Assembly: GCA_964036045.1 (NCBI GenBank) | Contig: OZ038388.1 | Coordinates: 31,083,759-31,147,758 of the forward strand | Direction of reading: 5' to 3' | DNA: 64,000 bases | Source of the DNA: Eutreptiella sp. 'Long Island Sound 2002' | Taxonomy: Eukaryota; Euglenozoa; Euglenophyceae; Eutreptiales; Eutreptiaceae | Part shown: positions 1 through 9,293 of the stretch, piece after piece | Position numbering within the stretch: position 1 is the first letter of the stretch | Layout of the letters: each line of letters opens with the position of its first letter | Translations under genes and position numbers: made by a program | The notes under the pieces: generated by a model | Told to the model about the DNA's origin: nothing | The model's database searches: none | Seen by the model: only the letters and a program-made list of their open reading frames with translations

Positions 1-1310
1 CCCCCATCCACATAGTGGAATTCCGTTGGCCATCTCTGGGGTGGCATGGGCTGTCCCTTAGCGTCCTGAGAGACACTCTCTCCAGCCGGTAGGACGACCT
101 TGTTTAAGGTCATGTTGGTCAATGAGGCTACCCAATGTCGGGTACTTTCCTCCTCGGTGCATCCCATAGGAACAACCAGCACTGCCTTGGAGCGGTCCTT
201 GCGAATCTTCGCTATCGCTCTTGGAATGTCCCAACGGGGGCAATGGATCCACATCAATCCCTGATGCGGACCCCAGTGCTTCTTCCACGCGGAGTCCTGT
301 GCGCTCCAGTACTTCTCACACACCCGAAGATGGGCGGAGGTTCCTGAAGAGAACGCATCCAGGGCCAGATCCGAAGCTCCCAAGTCCGCGACAACTCGGC
401 TCGCCACTTCCGGCCTTACGCCGTACTCCTGGTTTGCAGGACCAGTTGGCTCAGTGTCCAGCGCGGCCACTTCGAGCTGATTGCGTTCGGGGTGGATCCA
501 TTGGCATTCCACATGGTGCTCAGGTGACGAAAGCCACGAGAGTTGGTCGTCCTGGTACAGGGTCATGGAGGCCTGGGCCGGGAGGACGCCGGAGTCCGTG
601 TCCATCATGAAGTCGTACCCGACGATCATGTCCCAGTCCATCTCGGCCTCGTAGAAGCGACCGTGCAGGAGGATTTCCTTGCCGAGGTCTGGGCGGCTCA
701 GCTCACGATGGTTCACGAACTGCAGCCCAATGGCTGCTTCCTTCGTGCCTCCTACCATGTACTGGCCGTTCGCCACCTTCAGCCTGACAGGTTTCCGACT
801 GTCGGTCAGACACTCTGGCGGAAGTAGGCCAGCCTTGACCAAGCTGACTTGAGCTTCCGTGTCGACCAACACGTCGAAAACCTTTTCCACTTCCCCGCAT
901 AAGGCACGGACCTTAAGATGCAACTGCCGCTCGCGACCGACACGGCGCACGGCGTGCAAACTCAGGATCTCCGGCTGTTCCAGAAGCTCAACAAGCGACT
1001 GGTGCAGGTCGTGGACAATGGGCTCAGGCTGCCCATCTGCAGCATCCAGCTGCGGTCCGGGTGATCCTCCGATGCTCTCGGAAAGATCTTGTAGTACATC
1101 AAACACGTTCTCGGTCGCGAAGGATGGACGGGTGCAAGGGTTCGTGCCTTCACTTGCCCTCACCCCGCCTCCGCGACTGGGTGCCGGACCGGGCCTTCCG
1201 CCCGCGGCAGTCCCTTTGTGCTTATCGACTCCCGACTGGGATGGTTCGGCGCTTCCCACGTCACCATCCTGCGACCGCCCTAGCTGGGGCCCTTGGCTGC
1301 AGGGGCTCCG
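1..1310 (-). CDS. Pol polyprotein N-terminal part of element A (protease + Dam-like domain), cut by window start
   Basis: I read this frame codon by codon from the ORF2 stop (1311-1313) to the window start and found no stop. It is in the same frame as ORF2. The aspartic protease active site lies near 855-870: copies B and C read VDTGAQVSLV, but A reads VDTEAQVSLV, a Gly-to-Glu change (GGA to GAA) in the catalytic Asp-Thr-Gly triplet that should cripple the enzyme. Downstream comes the segment that in copy C reads DLALDAFSSGTSAH and then WIHCPRWDIP, a degenerate Dam N6-adenine-methyltransferase-like domain. RT, RNase H and integrase would follow beyond the window. There is no ATG close to the start of the frame, so expression by readthrough of the UAG is the simplest model. 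Confidence 0.85.
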
Positions 1311-1316
1311 CTAGGG
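1278..1316 (-). promoter_or_regulatory. Hairpin containing the Gag-Pol UAG of element A
   Basis: The UAG occupies 1311-1313. On the minus strand the outer arms CCCTAGC and GCTAGGG pair perfectly (7 bp). After a single bulged A, the inner arms GGAGCCC and GGGCCCC give six more pairs around one A-C mismatch, with a 10-nt loop. The stop codon lies within the outer stem. The sequence is the same in B and C. I drew the fold by eye; its function as a readthrough signal is inferred. Confidence 0.6.
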
Positions 1317-3125
1317 GGCGTCGGTTGTGGAAGAGGGGGTGTTCTCCTCCGCGTGAACCTCGTTGACGCCCTTCTTCTTTCCCCCTTTCTTACCTTTCTT
1401 GTCCTTGTCCATGTTCTGGTCACTCTGGTTGTTCTCCTTGTTGTTGTTGTCCGACCTGGGGACCCAGTTCCGCTTGATCTCCTGGATCTCCTTGGCCAAC
1501 TCGGTCCCCACCGACGACATCAGCTTGGCCAGCTCGTCCTTGTCCACCTCCACTTTGGCTTCCCGGATACCCGCGTTCGCACGCTTCTTCGACCCGTGCG
1601 CGTTCTTGTAAGCCTCCGTGTCGGCCTTGTGGACGGGGCATGTTCGGTGGTCATGGTTGAAGCCTCGCTTCCTCCCATAACACACGAAACAGCCCTGAGG
1701 ATGAGCTCGTATGAACTCCCCAAAGGACAGCGGAGGGTCGCCAATGCGGCGAGGGTCCCTCTTCTCCTGCTTCCTCCAACCCTGCTGCAGGGGCTTCCAG
1801 TTTCCCGGTTTCCTCCCCGCGCTCAGGTTCTTGGCCACGAAGGCACAAACGGCCACCTCGGCGGGCTCATCGTCGTCGTCATCGCCGACGAGAGTCTCAC
1901 CGCCGTCGGCTCCCGCTGGGTCCATGGCAGCTTCCCCGCCAGGTCCCTCGCCAACGTAGTTGACGTCGCGGTCGCCGGGCCTCAACCCGCGGGTGTGGTG
2001 GAGGTTTCGGTACTCCTTGAGTACTTCCTCGCCAACCCACTCCAGGATCTCGTCGCAGCTCATCCGCGCCGGGATGGCCTGCAGACGGATGGTCTGGCCG
2101 CTCAACTCACACTCGTCAAGGCGCCACATCGCGGTCTTCTCGCGATCGCCCGAGACGGTGATGAGAAGAGCGTTCCGCAGGGAGTGCCGTTTGACATCCC
2201 GGGCCACGTTCTTCTTCGCCCAAGCCACCACGTTCGTATGATACTCTTTGGGGAGCATCATCTTGACCGTGTGGTTGGACTTGGCCCTCTTGGATTCCTC
2301 CTTGGTGACCCTCTTGATCCATGCTTCCGGCAGCATGGAGAGCAGGCGAGCCTGCTCGTCACCCTCGTTCCAATCCTCCACGTTGCGGCGGTAGAGGGTG
2401 TATTTCCCTCGGAAGTCCCGCCAATCCCGCAGGCGGATCTCCCGTCCATCATGCTCAAGCTTGATGGACTTCCACCGCTTGGCAGCCACCTGCGGAGCGT
2501 CCACCCGCTCCTGCTCATTGAGCCACTTCTTGGCTTCCTTGAGGGTCTTGATCTTCCCCTCCTTGGTCGCCATGAAGTATAGCTCTCCGAGCACTTCCGG
2601 CAGGCGGTACCTGAACCGTCTGAAGACATATTTCTCCGCATCCGCGTGAGGCATGTCTTCAGTGACGGTCACCCCCCAATCGTCCAGCTTCTCCAAGAAG
2701 CGGTCGAGGTTGAGGGGGTTGCCATCGTACATGGGGGGCTTGATGTCCTTCAAGTCTTCCCACACGGCGGCATCCGCGTCCTTAGAGACCATGAACGCCG
2801 GCCGCGAGGTCGACCGAGGTTCCCATCGGCCTCGGCCACGGACTCCCACGGCCGCCACGTCCATCTCCTCCATGGAAACCCTGTGGCTACGCCGCGGTTC
2901 CTCTATGTACGCTGAACCAAAGTGTTCACGCCGTACTTCTTCCATGTACGCATCCTCATCACGGCGCCGGTGGCTGCGTTCAGCGGCCTCCCGTCGTACA
3001 CCACGCGGCGGGCTGATGTCGAACTCTTCCAGGTCCAGGTCCAGATCCTCACCTTCGCCGACATCCCACTCCACGTCTCCTCTGGGGACCTCATCCCTGA
3101 GTCCACCATAACGTCCTCCAGCCAT
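1311..3125 (-). CDS. Gag ORF2 of element A: capsid-like domain with zinc knuckle
   Basis: The first ATG is at 3125 (MAGGRYGGLRDEV), but the frame is open back to the ORF1 UAA at 3198 and is the same frame as ORF1. The protein has an Arg/Glu-rich N-terminus, a capsid-like central region (KPPMYDGNPLNLDRFLEKLD, a typical start of retrotransposon Gag), and near the C-terminus a zinc-knuckle-like CFVCYGRKRGFNHDHRTC with CX2CX8HX4C spacing, longer than the canonical CX2CX4HX4C. A lysine-rich tail follows and ends in TTDAP before the UAG. This is the nucleocapsid-bearing structural protein that should package element RNA in cytoplasmic particles. It is uninterrupted here, whereas copy C has a nonsense codon in it. 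Confidence 0.85.
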   Translation of the reverse strand: MAGGRYGGLRDEVPRGDVEWDVGEGEDLDLDLEEFDISPPRGVRREAAERSHRRRDEDAYMEEVRREHFGSAYIEEPRRSHRVSMEEMDVAAVGVRGRGRWEPRSTSRPAFMVSKDADAAVWEDLKDIKPPMYDGNPLNLDRFLEKLDDWGVTVTEDMPHADAEKYVFRRFRYRLPEVLGELYFMATKEGKIKTLKEAKKWLNEQERVDAPQVAAKRWKSIKLEHDGREIRLRDWRDFRGKYTLYRRNVEDWNEGDEQARLLSMLPEAWIKRVTKEESKRAKSNHTVKMMLPKEYHTNVVAWAKKNVARDVKRHSLRNALLITVSGDREKTAMWRLDECELSGQTIRLQAIPARMSCDEILEWVGEEVLKEYRNLHHTRGLRPGDRDVNYVGEGPGGEAAMDPAGADGGETLVGDDDDDEPAEVAVCAFVAKNLSAGRKPGNWKPLQQGWRKQEKRDPRRIGDPPLSFGEFIRAHPQGCFVCYGRKRGFNHDHRTCPVHKADTEAYKNAHGSKKRANAGIREAKVEVDKDELAKLMSSVGTELAKEIQEIKRNWVPRSDNNNKENNQSDQNMDKDKKGKKGGKKKGVNEVHAEENTPSSTTDAP

Positions 3126-3178
3126 TGGGATTGGCACCGGGGCTGGTGCCGGGCGTCGGGGGCGTACAGGCGGCCGCG

Positions 3179-3216
3179 GTGGAGCACGGCGGTTGTGTTA
3201 GTCCGAGCTGAGCCAC
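3179..3216 (-). promoter_or_regulatory. Hairpin with the ORF1/ORF2 UAA of element A in its loop
   Basis: The UAA (3198-3200) lies in a 13-nt loop. Arms GUGG/CCAC and AGC-U-CGG/CCG-U-GCU pair, with a three-base bulge and one U-U mismatch. In copy C (29921-29958) the U is G, so the upper arm becomes seven contiguous pairs including a G-U. The fold was drawn by eye and is weaker than the Gag-Pol hairpin. Confidence 0.4.
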
Positions 3217-5630
3217 TCATCACGCCAATCCTCACTGCCACTGCCGGGCGGCACGCGCTCGTTGCGGCGGCCCGCGCTGTGGTGAGAGGGGGCGGTGAGA
3301 GAGGGGGCACTGGCGCTGGGGCGACTCCTGGGGGCTCCGCCGGGGGCGTGGGGTCTGCCTGGACCTGGTCCGGGTCCCCAGCCGTCGTCCGACGAGCCAG
3401 ACTCCAGGGGTGCGTGGTCGCTGCCGACGCTCCCACGGGCCTCCAGCGCGTCCAGCCTCTGCTGCAGGCCGCTGATGACCGTGTTCAGCCCGCTGATCTC
3501 GGCCCTGGCGATGTCCAGCTCTGTCTTCGCGCGCGCAGCGACCCTGGAGTTGCGAGCCATCTCGCCCTTGCCCGTGTCTACCTCCAGCTCGAGCAACTGG
3601 ACTCTCCTGCGGAGGTAGACAATCCACCGCCAGGTGGTATCCGGGTCGCCGTTCCCTGGTGGGTCGTCGGGGTCCCCAGGGGGTCCTCCAGGAGGGCCTC
3701 CGCCGGGTCCGCCCGGTCCAGGGGGTCCTCCCCCGCCCGGTGGTCCGCCCCCAGGGGGTCCACTTGGTGGGCGTCCTCCAGGGGGTCCTGATGGTCCTCC
3801 GCCAGGGGGTCCCGGTGGGTCTCCGCCGGGTCGCCTCGGTGGGTCCGAGGATGGGCGCTTCTTCGTGATGCCGAAGTCCATGTCATCATCCTTGTCCATG
3901 TCGCCCCACCTGGGCGTCTCGGTCTCGGAAGACTCCGAGCTCCGGTAGGGAGGAGGGAGATCCTCATCCTCACCTTCCGGCTCCATGGGGACGTCTCCGC
4001 CTCCTCCGCCCGTCCAAGCCACCACTTGGCGATGTCGGCGGCCTCGTTCATCCCCATCACTGGCGGTGAAGAAGGGGTCACTGTCGTGGGGGTGTCCACT
4101 CGCTGGCCTCCGCGGCCTCTCGGGGGTCTTCCCCTTGCCCTTCCTCCGTCGATGGGCGGTGGGGCCACTGCTCCCACTGCTGCCCGTGTCCGCCTCATCC
4201 AGCGTCATCCTGGAGGAGGCGTCCCCTTCGAAAAGCTTTCGAAGGGTCTCCACTCGTGATCCTCCCGGGGGAGTCTCGCGGCGGAGTTTGGCCTCTGCCT
4301 CCTCCATTGCGGCGGCGGTGGCTGCGGCAGCTCGCACTTCGGCTTCCTCCCGAGCACGAGCCGCCTCGGCTTCCTGGGCCTGCTGCAGCCGCGCCTTCTG
4401 CGCTTCCAACGCTGCCAGCTCCGCCTCCGTCTTGGCCTTCTCCTCAGCGACCTTCCGTCGCGCGGCCTCGATGGCGTCCTTCTTGGCGGCGTCCGCCTGG
4501 GCCTTTGCCGTCGCATCGGCGTTGGCCCTTTCCTCCGCCTCCTTCTTTGCCCTCCCTTGGGCAAGCGCCTCTTCCAGCGCCCTCACCTCGGCCTCCCTGC
4601 AGACAATGGCCTCCTGCGTCAGGCGGGCTTCCTCGTCGGCTGCCGCCAACTCACCGTTGACCTGGGCAGTTGCTGCCCCATGGGCGGCCACGGCCGTGAG
4701 TCCGGCCGCAATGGCCGCCACGGTCTGGGCGTGGATGGCCATGCCATGCGCCCACTCCGCAGCCTCCTCCTGGGCGATGCCGACGGCGCCCTCCACGGCA
4801 GCGCTGTGCTGCCTGGACCGTTGCCGGGCAACCCGAAGGTTGCAGGGCACCCCACAGACGCGCTCACAGGCGCGCGCCACGTCCCTGTCGGGAGCAACGC
4901 TGCTGCTGGAGCTGGCCTGGTCGGCCGGCATCCTCCCGCGGTGGGCCGACTCCACGTCGCTGCTGGGGCCTGCTGAGGCCTGCTGGGGCTTCAGGAGCAG
5001 CGGACGGGGCTTGGCCTTGGTCTGCCTGGCGACTTGGATGAAGTCGCCGAGGGTGGCGTGGCAGGGGTGATGACCACCATTGGCCCGTTGGGGACTGGGG
5101 GCTGGGGTTCCGCCCTTGGCGCCTTGGGCGGCTTCGGCGGCCAGGGACTCCTGGTACTCCCGCCACCTCCGGTCCCGCTTCCTGTCCCCGGCGGACCGCT
5201 TCTCCTTCCCCGGAGACGCGCTGCTGCTGCCCTGCAGCCTGCGCTCGCTCCCCGGTTCCGGGAAGTTCTTCTCGATCATGTCCCACATGGAGACATTGAT
5301 CGAGGCGCCCGACGGGTACTCGTTGGAGTTCTCGTCCTCCTCAATCCCGTCGGGGCGCAGCCCTTCGCCGGTCCTGTCCGGCCGGGTCCAGGTCCTCCAG
5401 CGCTTGCGGCGGAAGCGGTACTCGTACCCTTCCGCCCGCAGCCACTCCTCCACTGCCCGCAGGCGGTCCTCCCCCATGTCCTCGCGGAGATCGAAGCTCC
5501 CGGGTATGCCGCCTTCGCACTGGGGGTGGCTGTGGCGGTAGTGCTGGTCCCAAGCCAACCCACGCAGCAGGCGCGCTGCATGGGGGTGGGGCCGCGGCCA
5601 CGTCCTGCCCGCTTCTTGCCAGTTTACCAT
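3198..5630 (-). CDS. ORF1 of element A (810 aa, helical and Gly/Pro-rich structural protein)
   Basis: The start ATG at 5630 is in a CCATGG context (MVNWQEAGRTWPRPHPHAAR) and is shared by copies B and C. Three regions can be seen: a globular N-terminus of about 150 residues; a long Ala/Glu/Lys-rich stretch at roughly residues 280-460 with alternating charge, expected to be a single alpha helix or coiled coil (for example AEVRALEEALAQ, KAKTEAELAALEAQKARLQQ); and a collagen-like Gly/Pro tract followed by a second coiled coil (EMARNSRVAARAKTELDIAR). The tail is rich in Ser, Pro and Arg. It has no zinc finger or enzymatic motif. I do not recognise a named family. By position it is the first part of a split Gag. 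It ends in UAA, with the same frame open into ORF2. Confidence 0.8.
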   Translation of the reverse strand: MVNWQEAGRTWPRPHPHAARLLRGLAWDQHYRHSHPQCEGGIPGSFDLREDMGEDRLRAVEEWLRAEGYEYRFRRKRWRTWTRPDRTGEGLRPDGIEEDENSNEYPSGASINVSMWDMIEKNFPEPGSERRLQGSSSASPGKEKRSAGDRKRDRRWREYQESLAAEAAQGAKGGTPAPSPQRANGGHHPCHATLGDFIQVARQTKAKPRPLLLKPQQASAGPSSDVESAHRGRMPADQASSSSSVAPDRDVARACERVCGVPCNLRVARQRSRQHSAAVEGAVGIAQEEAAEWAHGMAIHAQTVAAIAAGLTAVAAHGAATAQVNGELAAADEEARLTQEAIVCREAEVRALEEALAQGRAKKEAEERANADATAKAQADAAKKDAIEAARRKVAEEKAKTEAELAALEAQKARLQQAQEAEAARAREEAEVRAAAATAAAMEEAEAKLRRETPPGGSRVETLRKLFEGDASSRMTLDEADTGSSGSSGPTAHRRRKGKGKTPERPRRPASGHPHDSDPFFTASDGDERGRRHRQVVAWTGGGGGDVPMEPEGEDEDLPPPYRSSESSETETPRWGDMDKDDDMDFGITKKRPSSDPPRRPGGDPPGPPGGGPSGPPGGRPPSGPPGGGPPGGGGPPGPGGPGGGPPGGPPGDPDDPPGNGDPDTTWRWIVYLRRRVQLLELEVDTGKGEMARNSRVAARAKTELDIARAEISGLNTVISGLQQRLDALEARGSVGSDHAPLESGSSDDGWGPGPGPGRPHAPGGAPRSRPSASAPSLTAPSHHSAGRRNERVPPGSGSEDWRDEWLSSD

Positions 5631-5936
5631 GGCAGCGGGGGGCGTACTTGGTCTTGAGGTCCTTGGTGTGCACTCGTTCTACTCAACGAACTGGTGGTGG
5701 TTGTTGAGGCGGGTGCTGCAGCACTGGATTGGAAGTGCGGCTGGTGCTGGTCAGCCGGTGGTTGTGGAGGTGGTTGACGCGGCCTTGCTGGTCGGCCGAC
5801 GGGACTCCGGGTCGGCTGATGGGGCTGATGCAGGAGTCCTGGTCTGTGCACCTCTTCCACGGTCGCTGCGCGGTCAGGGCGATGCTCTGGACGGCGCTGC
5901 GGGCTCCGTGACGAACTCGGCGCTGTCGCTGGGCGG

Positions 5937-6012
5937 CGCTGCGAGCCGCTGCGCTGCGCTGCGAGCTGCTGCGCTGCGCTGCGAGCTGCGAGCTGCGAGC
6001 TGCTGCGACGCG
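5937..6012. repeat. GCTGC-type low-complexity repeat in the leader of A
   Basis: Irregular tandem GCTGCGCTGCGAGCTGC units. The matching stretch of copy C (about 32644-32715) differs in unit order, so this is a rapidly changing microsatellite-like tract in the leader. Confidence 0.7.
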
Positions 6013-8997
6013 CTGCTCGGGGTTGGTGGCCCCGAGTGGCACGCGAGGACTGGGTAACCCCGCGGCGGTGAAACGCTTTTGACGCGTTCCCGTGGGGGGC
6101 CGGCCACGGGACGCTGCGGTGGACACGCGCAAGTGAGCAGGCAGGCAAAGCACTACGCTCACAAGGGCATCAATGCGCTCATGTCATGTGACAAAGCGTT
6201 TCAGGATCCTTGCCACTCTGCAACAAGGGAACGAAAGTATGTACAGCAACACATCAGGATATGTACACACGGGGTTAAGACTGGACTGAGGTAAGGGCAT
6301 CAAGGGACAATAGACACTCAGTCCCAACTCATATCCCAATCCCAGGTCCGACCCTCTCAGTGGCTGGTGGGGGCGGGGGCTCAAACACAACCCATGCCCT
6401 GCTCAGTCCGGACCCTGAAACCCTGCCAATAGGGAAGTTGTTACGCCCAGCCGGAGGCGAGTTCCTGGGAACCAAGGCGCTCCAAGGCCCACCGACAGTG
6501 GCTCCCTATGCTCCCTTAACGGCAGGTCCCAACTCCCCTCTGAGCCAGAGATATGGCCCCGCCATTATCACCCAGGAGTTGGTAGCTGAAAATGGGCTGT
6601 TTCAGCCCAAACTGGAATTAGCTCAAAAATCTCCAAAATTGACCTCTCGTCCGGACCCGCCAGAGGTAGGGACGAGGCAACTGACCCTATGCCCTTTGAG
6701 TACCAACTCCCTGGAGCCCTCACCCAACCTGGTTCCCTCTGAGGTCCCGGCATCAGGGCAACACGGATGAGTCAAGTGGGGTCATGATGCCAAAATCACC
6801 AAAATTGGCGTCATTCCCACGCGAGGCTCGCACGGCCAAGGTAAGGCCAATGGCTCACAGAGTAGGAGGCAGGACCTAGGACTTGTATCTGAGTGTACGA
6901 ATTGAAATTAGGTCCGGGCTCCCTATGGGCTTAGAGAAATGGGGCCGCCAATTGAGCACACGGAAGGGGGAAATTGGGGTCCCAAAATGGGGTCATTTTG
7001 GCTGCTCGAAATGAGCCAACATTCGGGGTGTCCTCAATAGTATATCTCCACGCCGGCTTGGAGATCTGATCCGCCATTCCATACGCGATCCACCTGGAGT
7101 CCAACGGAGACTCCCATGCCCTTGGCTCACAAAGATCTCCATGCCACCTGGCGTGGTGACGATCCCAATTGGGTCCACAAATGCCAAAATTGCAAAATTG
7201 CCCACACTCACTTTGGGCTAGCGCCTGAACGAAGGTTGCTCCGCTTCGCCCACGTGGTGTGTGGACCATGGGGACCATTACCCATAACACCCATGTCATA
7301 TATGGTCCATTGGTTCATGCGTCCGGCGTGCACGAGGGTTAGAACATAGTGCACGGCGGGCAGCAAAAGTGGAAAATTGCTCAAAATGGCCAAAAATGCG
7401 CACACTCATGGTTGGGGCAAAAAACACACATGCCCGACTTGGACCGGAGTGTGCCATACGATTGGTATCAAGTCATGTGTGTCCAACATATCTTTTGGGC
7501 GTCGCCCAACTCCTCCGGTTTTGGGAATGGCAGGGTCGCCAAGTGAGCCCATGATTTGGGATAGTCTCAAATTGCCAACATGGCGGCCACGGTATGCCAA
7601 GCCCAAGAGGAGTTATTCGCCAGCTTCAAGATATGTTGGGCACCGAAGTATGTACCCTCATATCATACTTGGGTGATGATGTCAATTGAGCGCAACGTTG
7701 AGATACACGGTCGCCACTTGACATCATGACGGGCCAAAAACGGCAAAATTGGCACAAAGACACACAAAAGTGCATTGAAAGGTGCACAATTATATTATAA
7801 TATCTTCGGCTTGGATCGTGCAATTAACTAATCCTTCTAAACACAATGACTTGACACCAATGACCTTCGATCCCACATATGTGCTCCACTTGGGGCGCCT
7901 TGAAAGGTTACGAGCGCTACTTCCCAAGTTGGCACATGAAAATATGGAAAATTGCAAAACACACACCTTGCTCCCAACGCATCGCTTCGGGATCGCCACA
8001 CAAGCTTCCCTTCACGAAGGTTAGGCTTGCAATTGATTGTAGGGAGTATGGAGAAGGGGCTTGCACAATATGAGGTCCATTGGTGGGTCCATCGCTCTTA
8101 TCCAAACCCGCCAAATGGGCACGCAATACAACACATGGCACATACCACATATTGCCCCAAAAGGCAGCTCCCCCCACGATATGTCATGCCCCTCCAAGGG
8201 CATAACTTTGTGTCAATCGCTCATAGGAACTCAAGGAGAGTTCCTATGCAACACCAACACTTGCGCGCTACACTCGAAAGTTATCTTAACGCACGCAATG
8301 TCATGGCCAAAGAGTTATAACGCAAACTCTACCCTCTTGACCATGATCCATTACACTAGCGCGCACGTGTGGAAACGCAAGGCATATAAAGCTTCCTAAA
8401 TTACATCGGGAGTATTGTGAATACATCCCACGTTTCCTTATTGTCAATCCTCGCAAGCAACACGAGATATGACCTTCACAAGTGGCCTCACGAATCAACC
8501 TTGTTTTGCCCATATCTTTAAGACAAATGGAGGGCAGGATAAAAGGAAGGTTGATTCGTGCATAGGGAAGCACGTAGGTCCACTCGAAAGAGGCCAAATC
8601 AAGTGCGGGGATGTCGAAGTCGAAAATCCGATTTCGACATCCTGAAAAATTCGGATTAAGGTTGCGAGTGTAAGATGTGAAAATTGCGGAAGCATCCATG
8701 CAGTTCCTGACGACTTTGGAGCCTTCGTGACGGATTGCGTTAAATTTTCCATTAATTACAGTTAAACTGGCGGTTACGGTAAAGTCGCGATCCAACCGCC
8801 AGCAGTCAAAACAGTGAGTATCAGAACGGAAGCGTAAAACTTGACGGAAACAATATGAAAATAAAACCCTGTTGATTCCTGATATTCTGATACACAAATC
8901 TCCGCTGGCGGTGCATCGGTTGCCGATGCGGGGCTTTACGGCACGGAACACGCTCCCGCCGGGCTCGCACCGGGCGTCAACGGGCGCCTTCCGTACA

Positions 8998-9062
8998 TGG
9001 GGTTAGTGGACCGGAGACCGGTCTTCCCTTCCTTACTTGGGGTTAGTGGACCGGAGACCGGT
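8998..9062. repeat. 40-bp-spaced direct repeat near the 5' LTR terminus of A
   Basis: The motif GGGTTAGTGGACCGGAGACC, with its flanks, occurs at 8998-9022 and again at 9038-9062 (period 40). Copy C has the same pair near 35705-35770, the second unit diverged. Its position just inside the LTR start corresponds to U3, where repeated enhancer elements are common. The regulatory role is inferred. Confidence 0.6.
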
Positions 9063-9293
9063 TGCATGCCGTAACCTAGCCATGGGGTTCTGGGTACCGC
9101 TTCACTTCGGCCGACCAGGAAGGCCCCACCCCCAGCTACAGCAACCACCTCCACAACCACTGGCCGACCAGCACCGGCCGCACTCCCAGTCCAGTGCTAC
9201 GTCAACCGCTTCAGCAACCACCACCAGGACCAGTCCGTTGAGCGGAACGAGAGCCCACCAAGGACCTCAAGACCAAGTTCCCCCCCCGCTGCC

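Larger units (their letters stand above)
1..9107 (-). mobile_element. LTR retrotransposon A (Ty3/gypsy type), 3' part beyond window
   Basis: Read on the minus strand, the order is a 3.5-kb 5' terminal/leader region (9107 to 5631), ORF1, ORF2 and the beginning of Pol, which runs off the window start. The same layout is found in copies B and C. The 5' limit is set by comparison with C: both copies share sequence up to a terminus that reads TGAAGCGGTACCC on the minus strand, and then diverge completely. A 5'-TG terminus fits an LTR end. Beyond the terminus lies the leader of element B, so A appears to have inserted into B. All three reading frames are open as far as they are visible, which makes A the least decayed copy. 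Its 3' LTR and target duplication are outside the window. Confidence 0.85.
5631..9107 (-). other. 5' LTR plus leader of element A (limits between the two not resolved)
   Basis: About 3.5 kb with no convincing gene, matched almost base for base by 32373-35811 in copy C. The distal end begins TGAAGCGG on the minus strand, as an LTR should. Because no 3' LTR is in the window, the LTR/leader border and the primer-binding site cannot be placed. The segment next to ORF1 is GC-rich, and the distal half is AT-richer with many short palindromes. A 216-codon frame without ATG at 8301-8951 is present in both copies, but many differences between copies change residues, so I do not call it a gene. Confidence 0.7.

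Noticed and set aside
1293-2582. Long plus-strand frame (429 codons) opposite ORF2 of A, with equivalents at 12552-13688 (minus) and 28338-29174
   Set aside because: Antisense shadow of a GC-rich coding frame; it exists wherever ORF2 exists and shows no domain.
8301-8951. 216-codon minus-strand frame in the LTR/leader of A, also open in C (35008-35658)
   Set aside because: No ATG, no domain, and many differences between the copies change residues. Conservation of openness over one recent pair is weak evidence.
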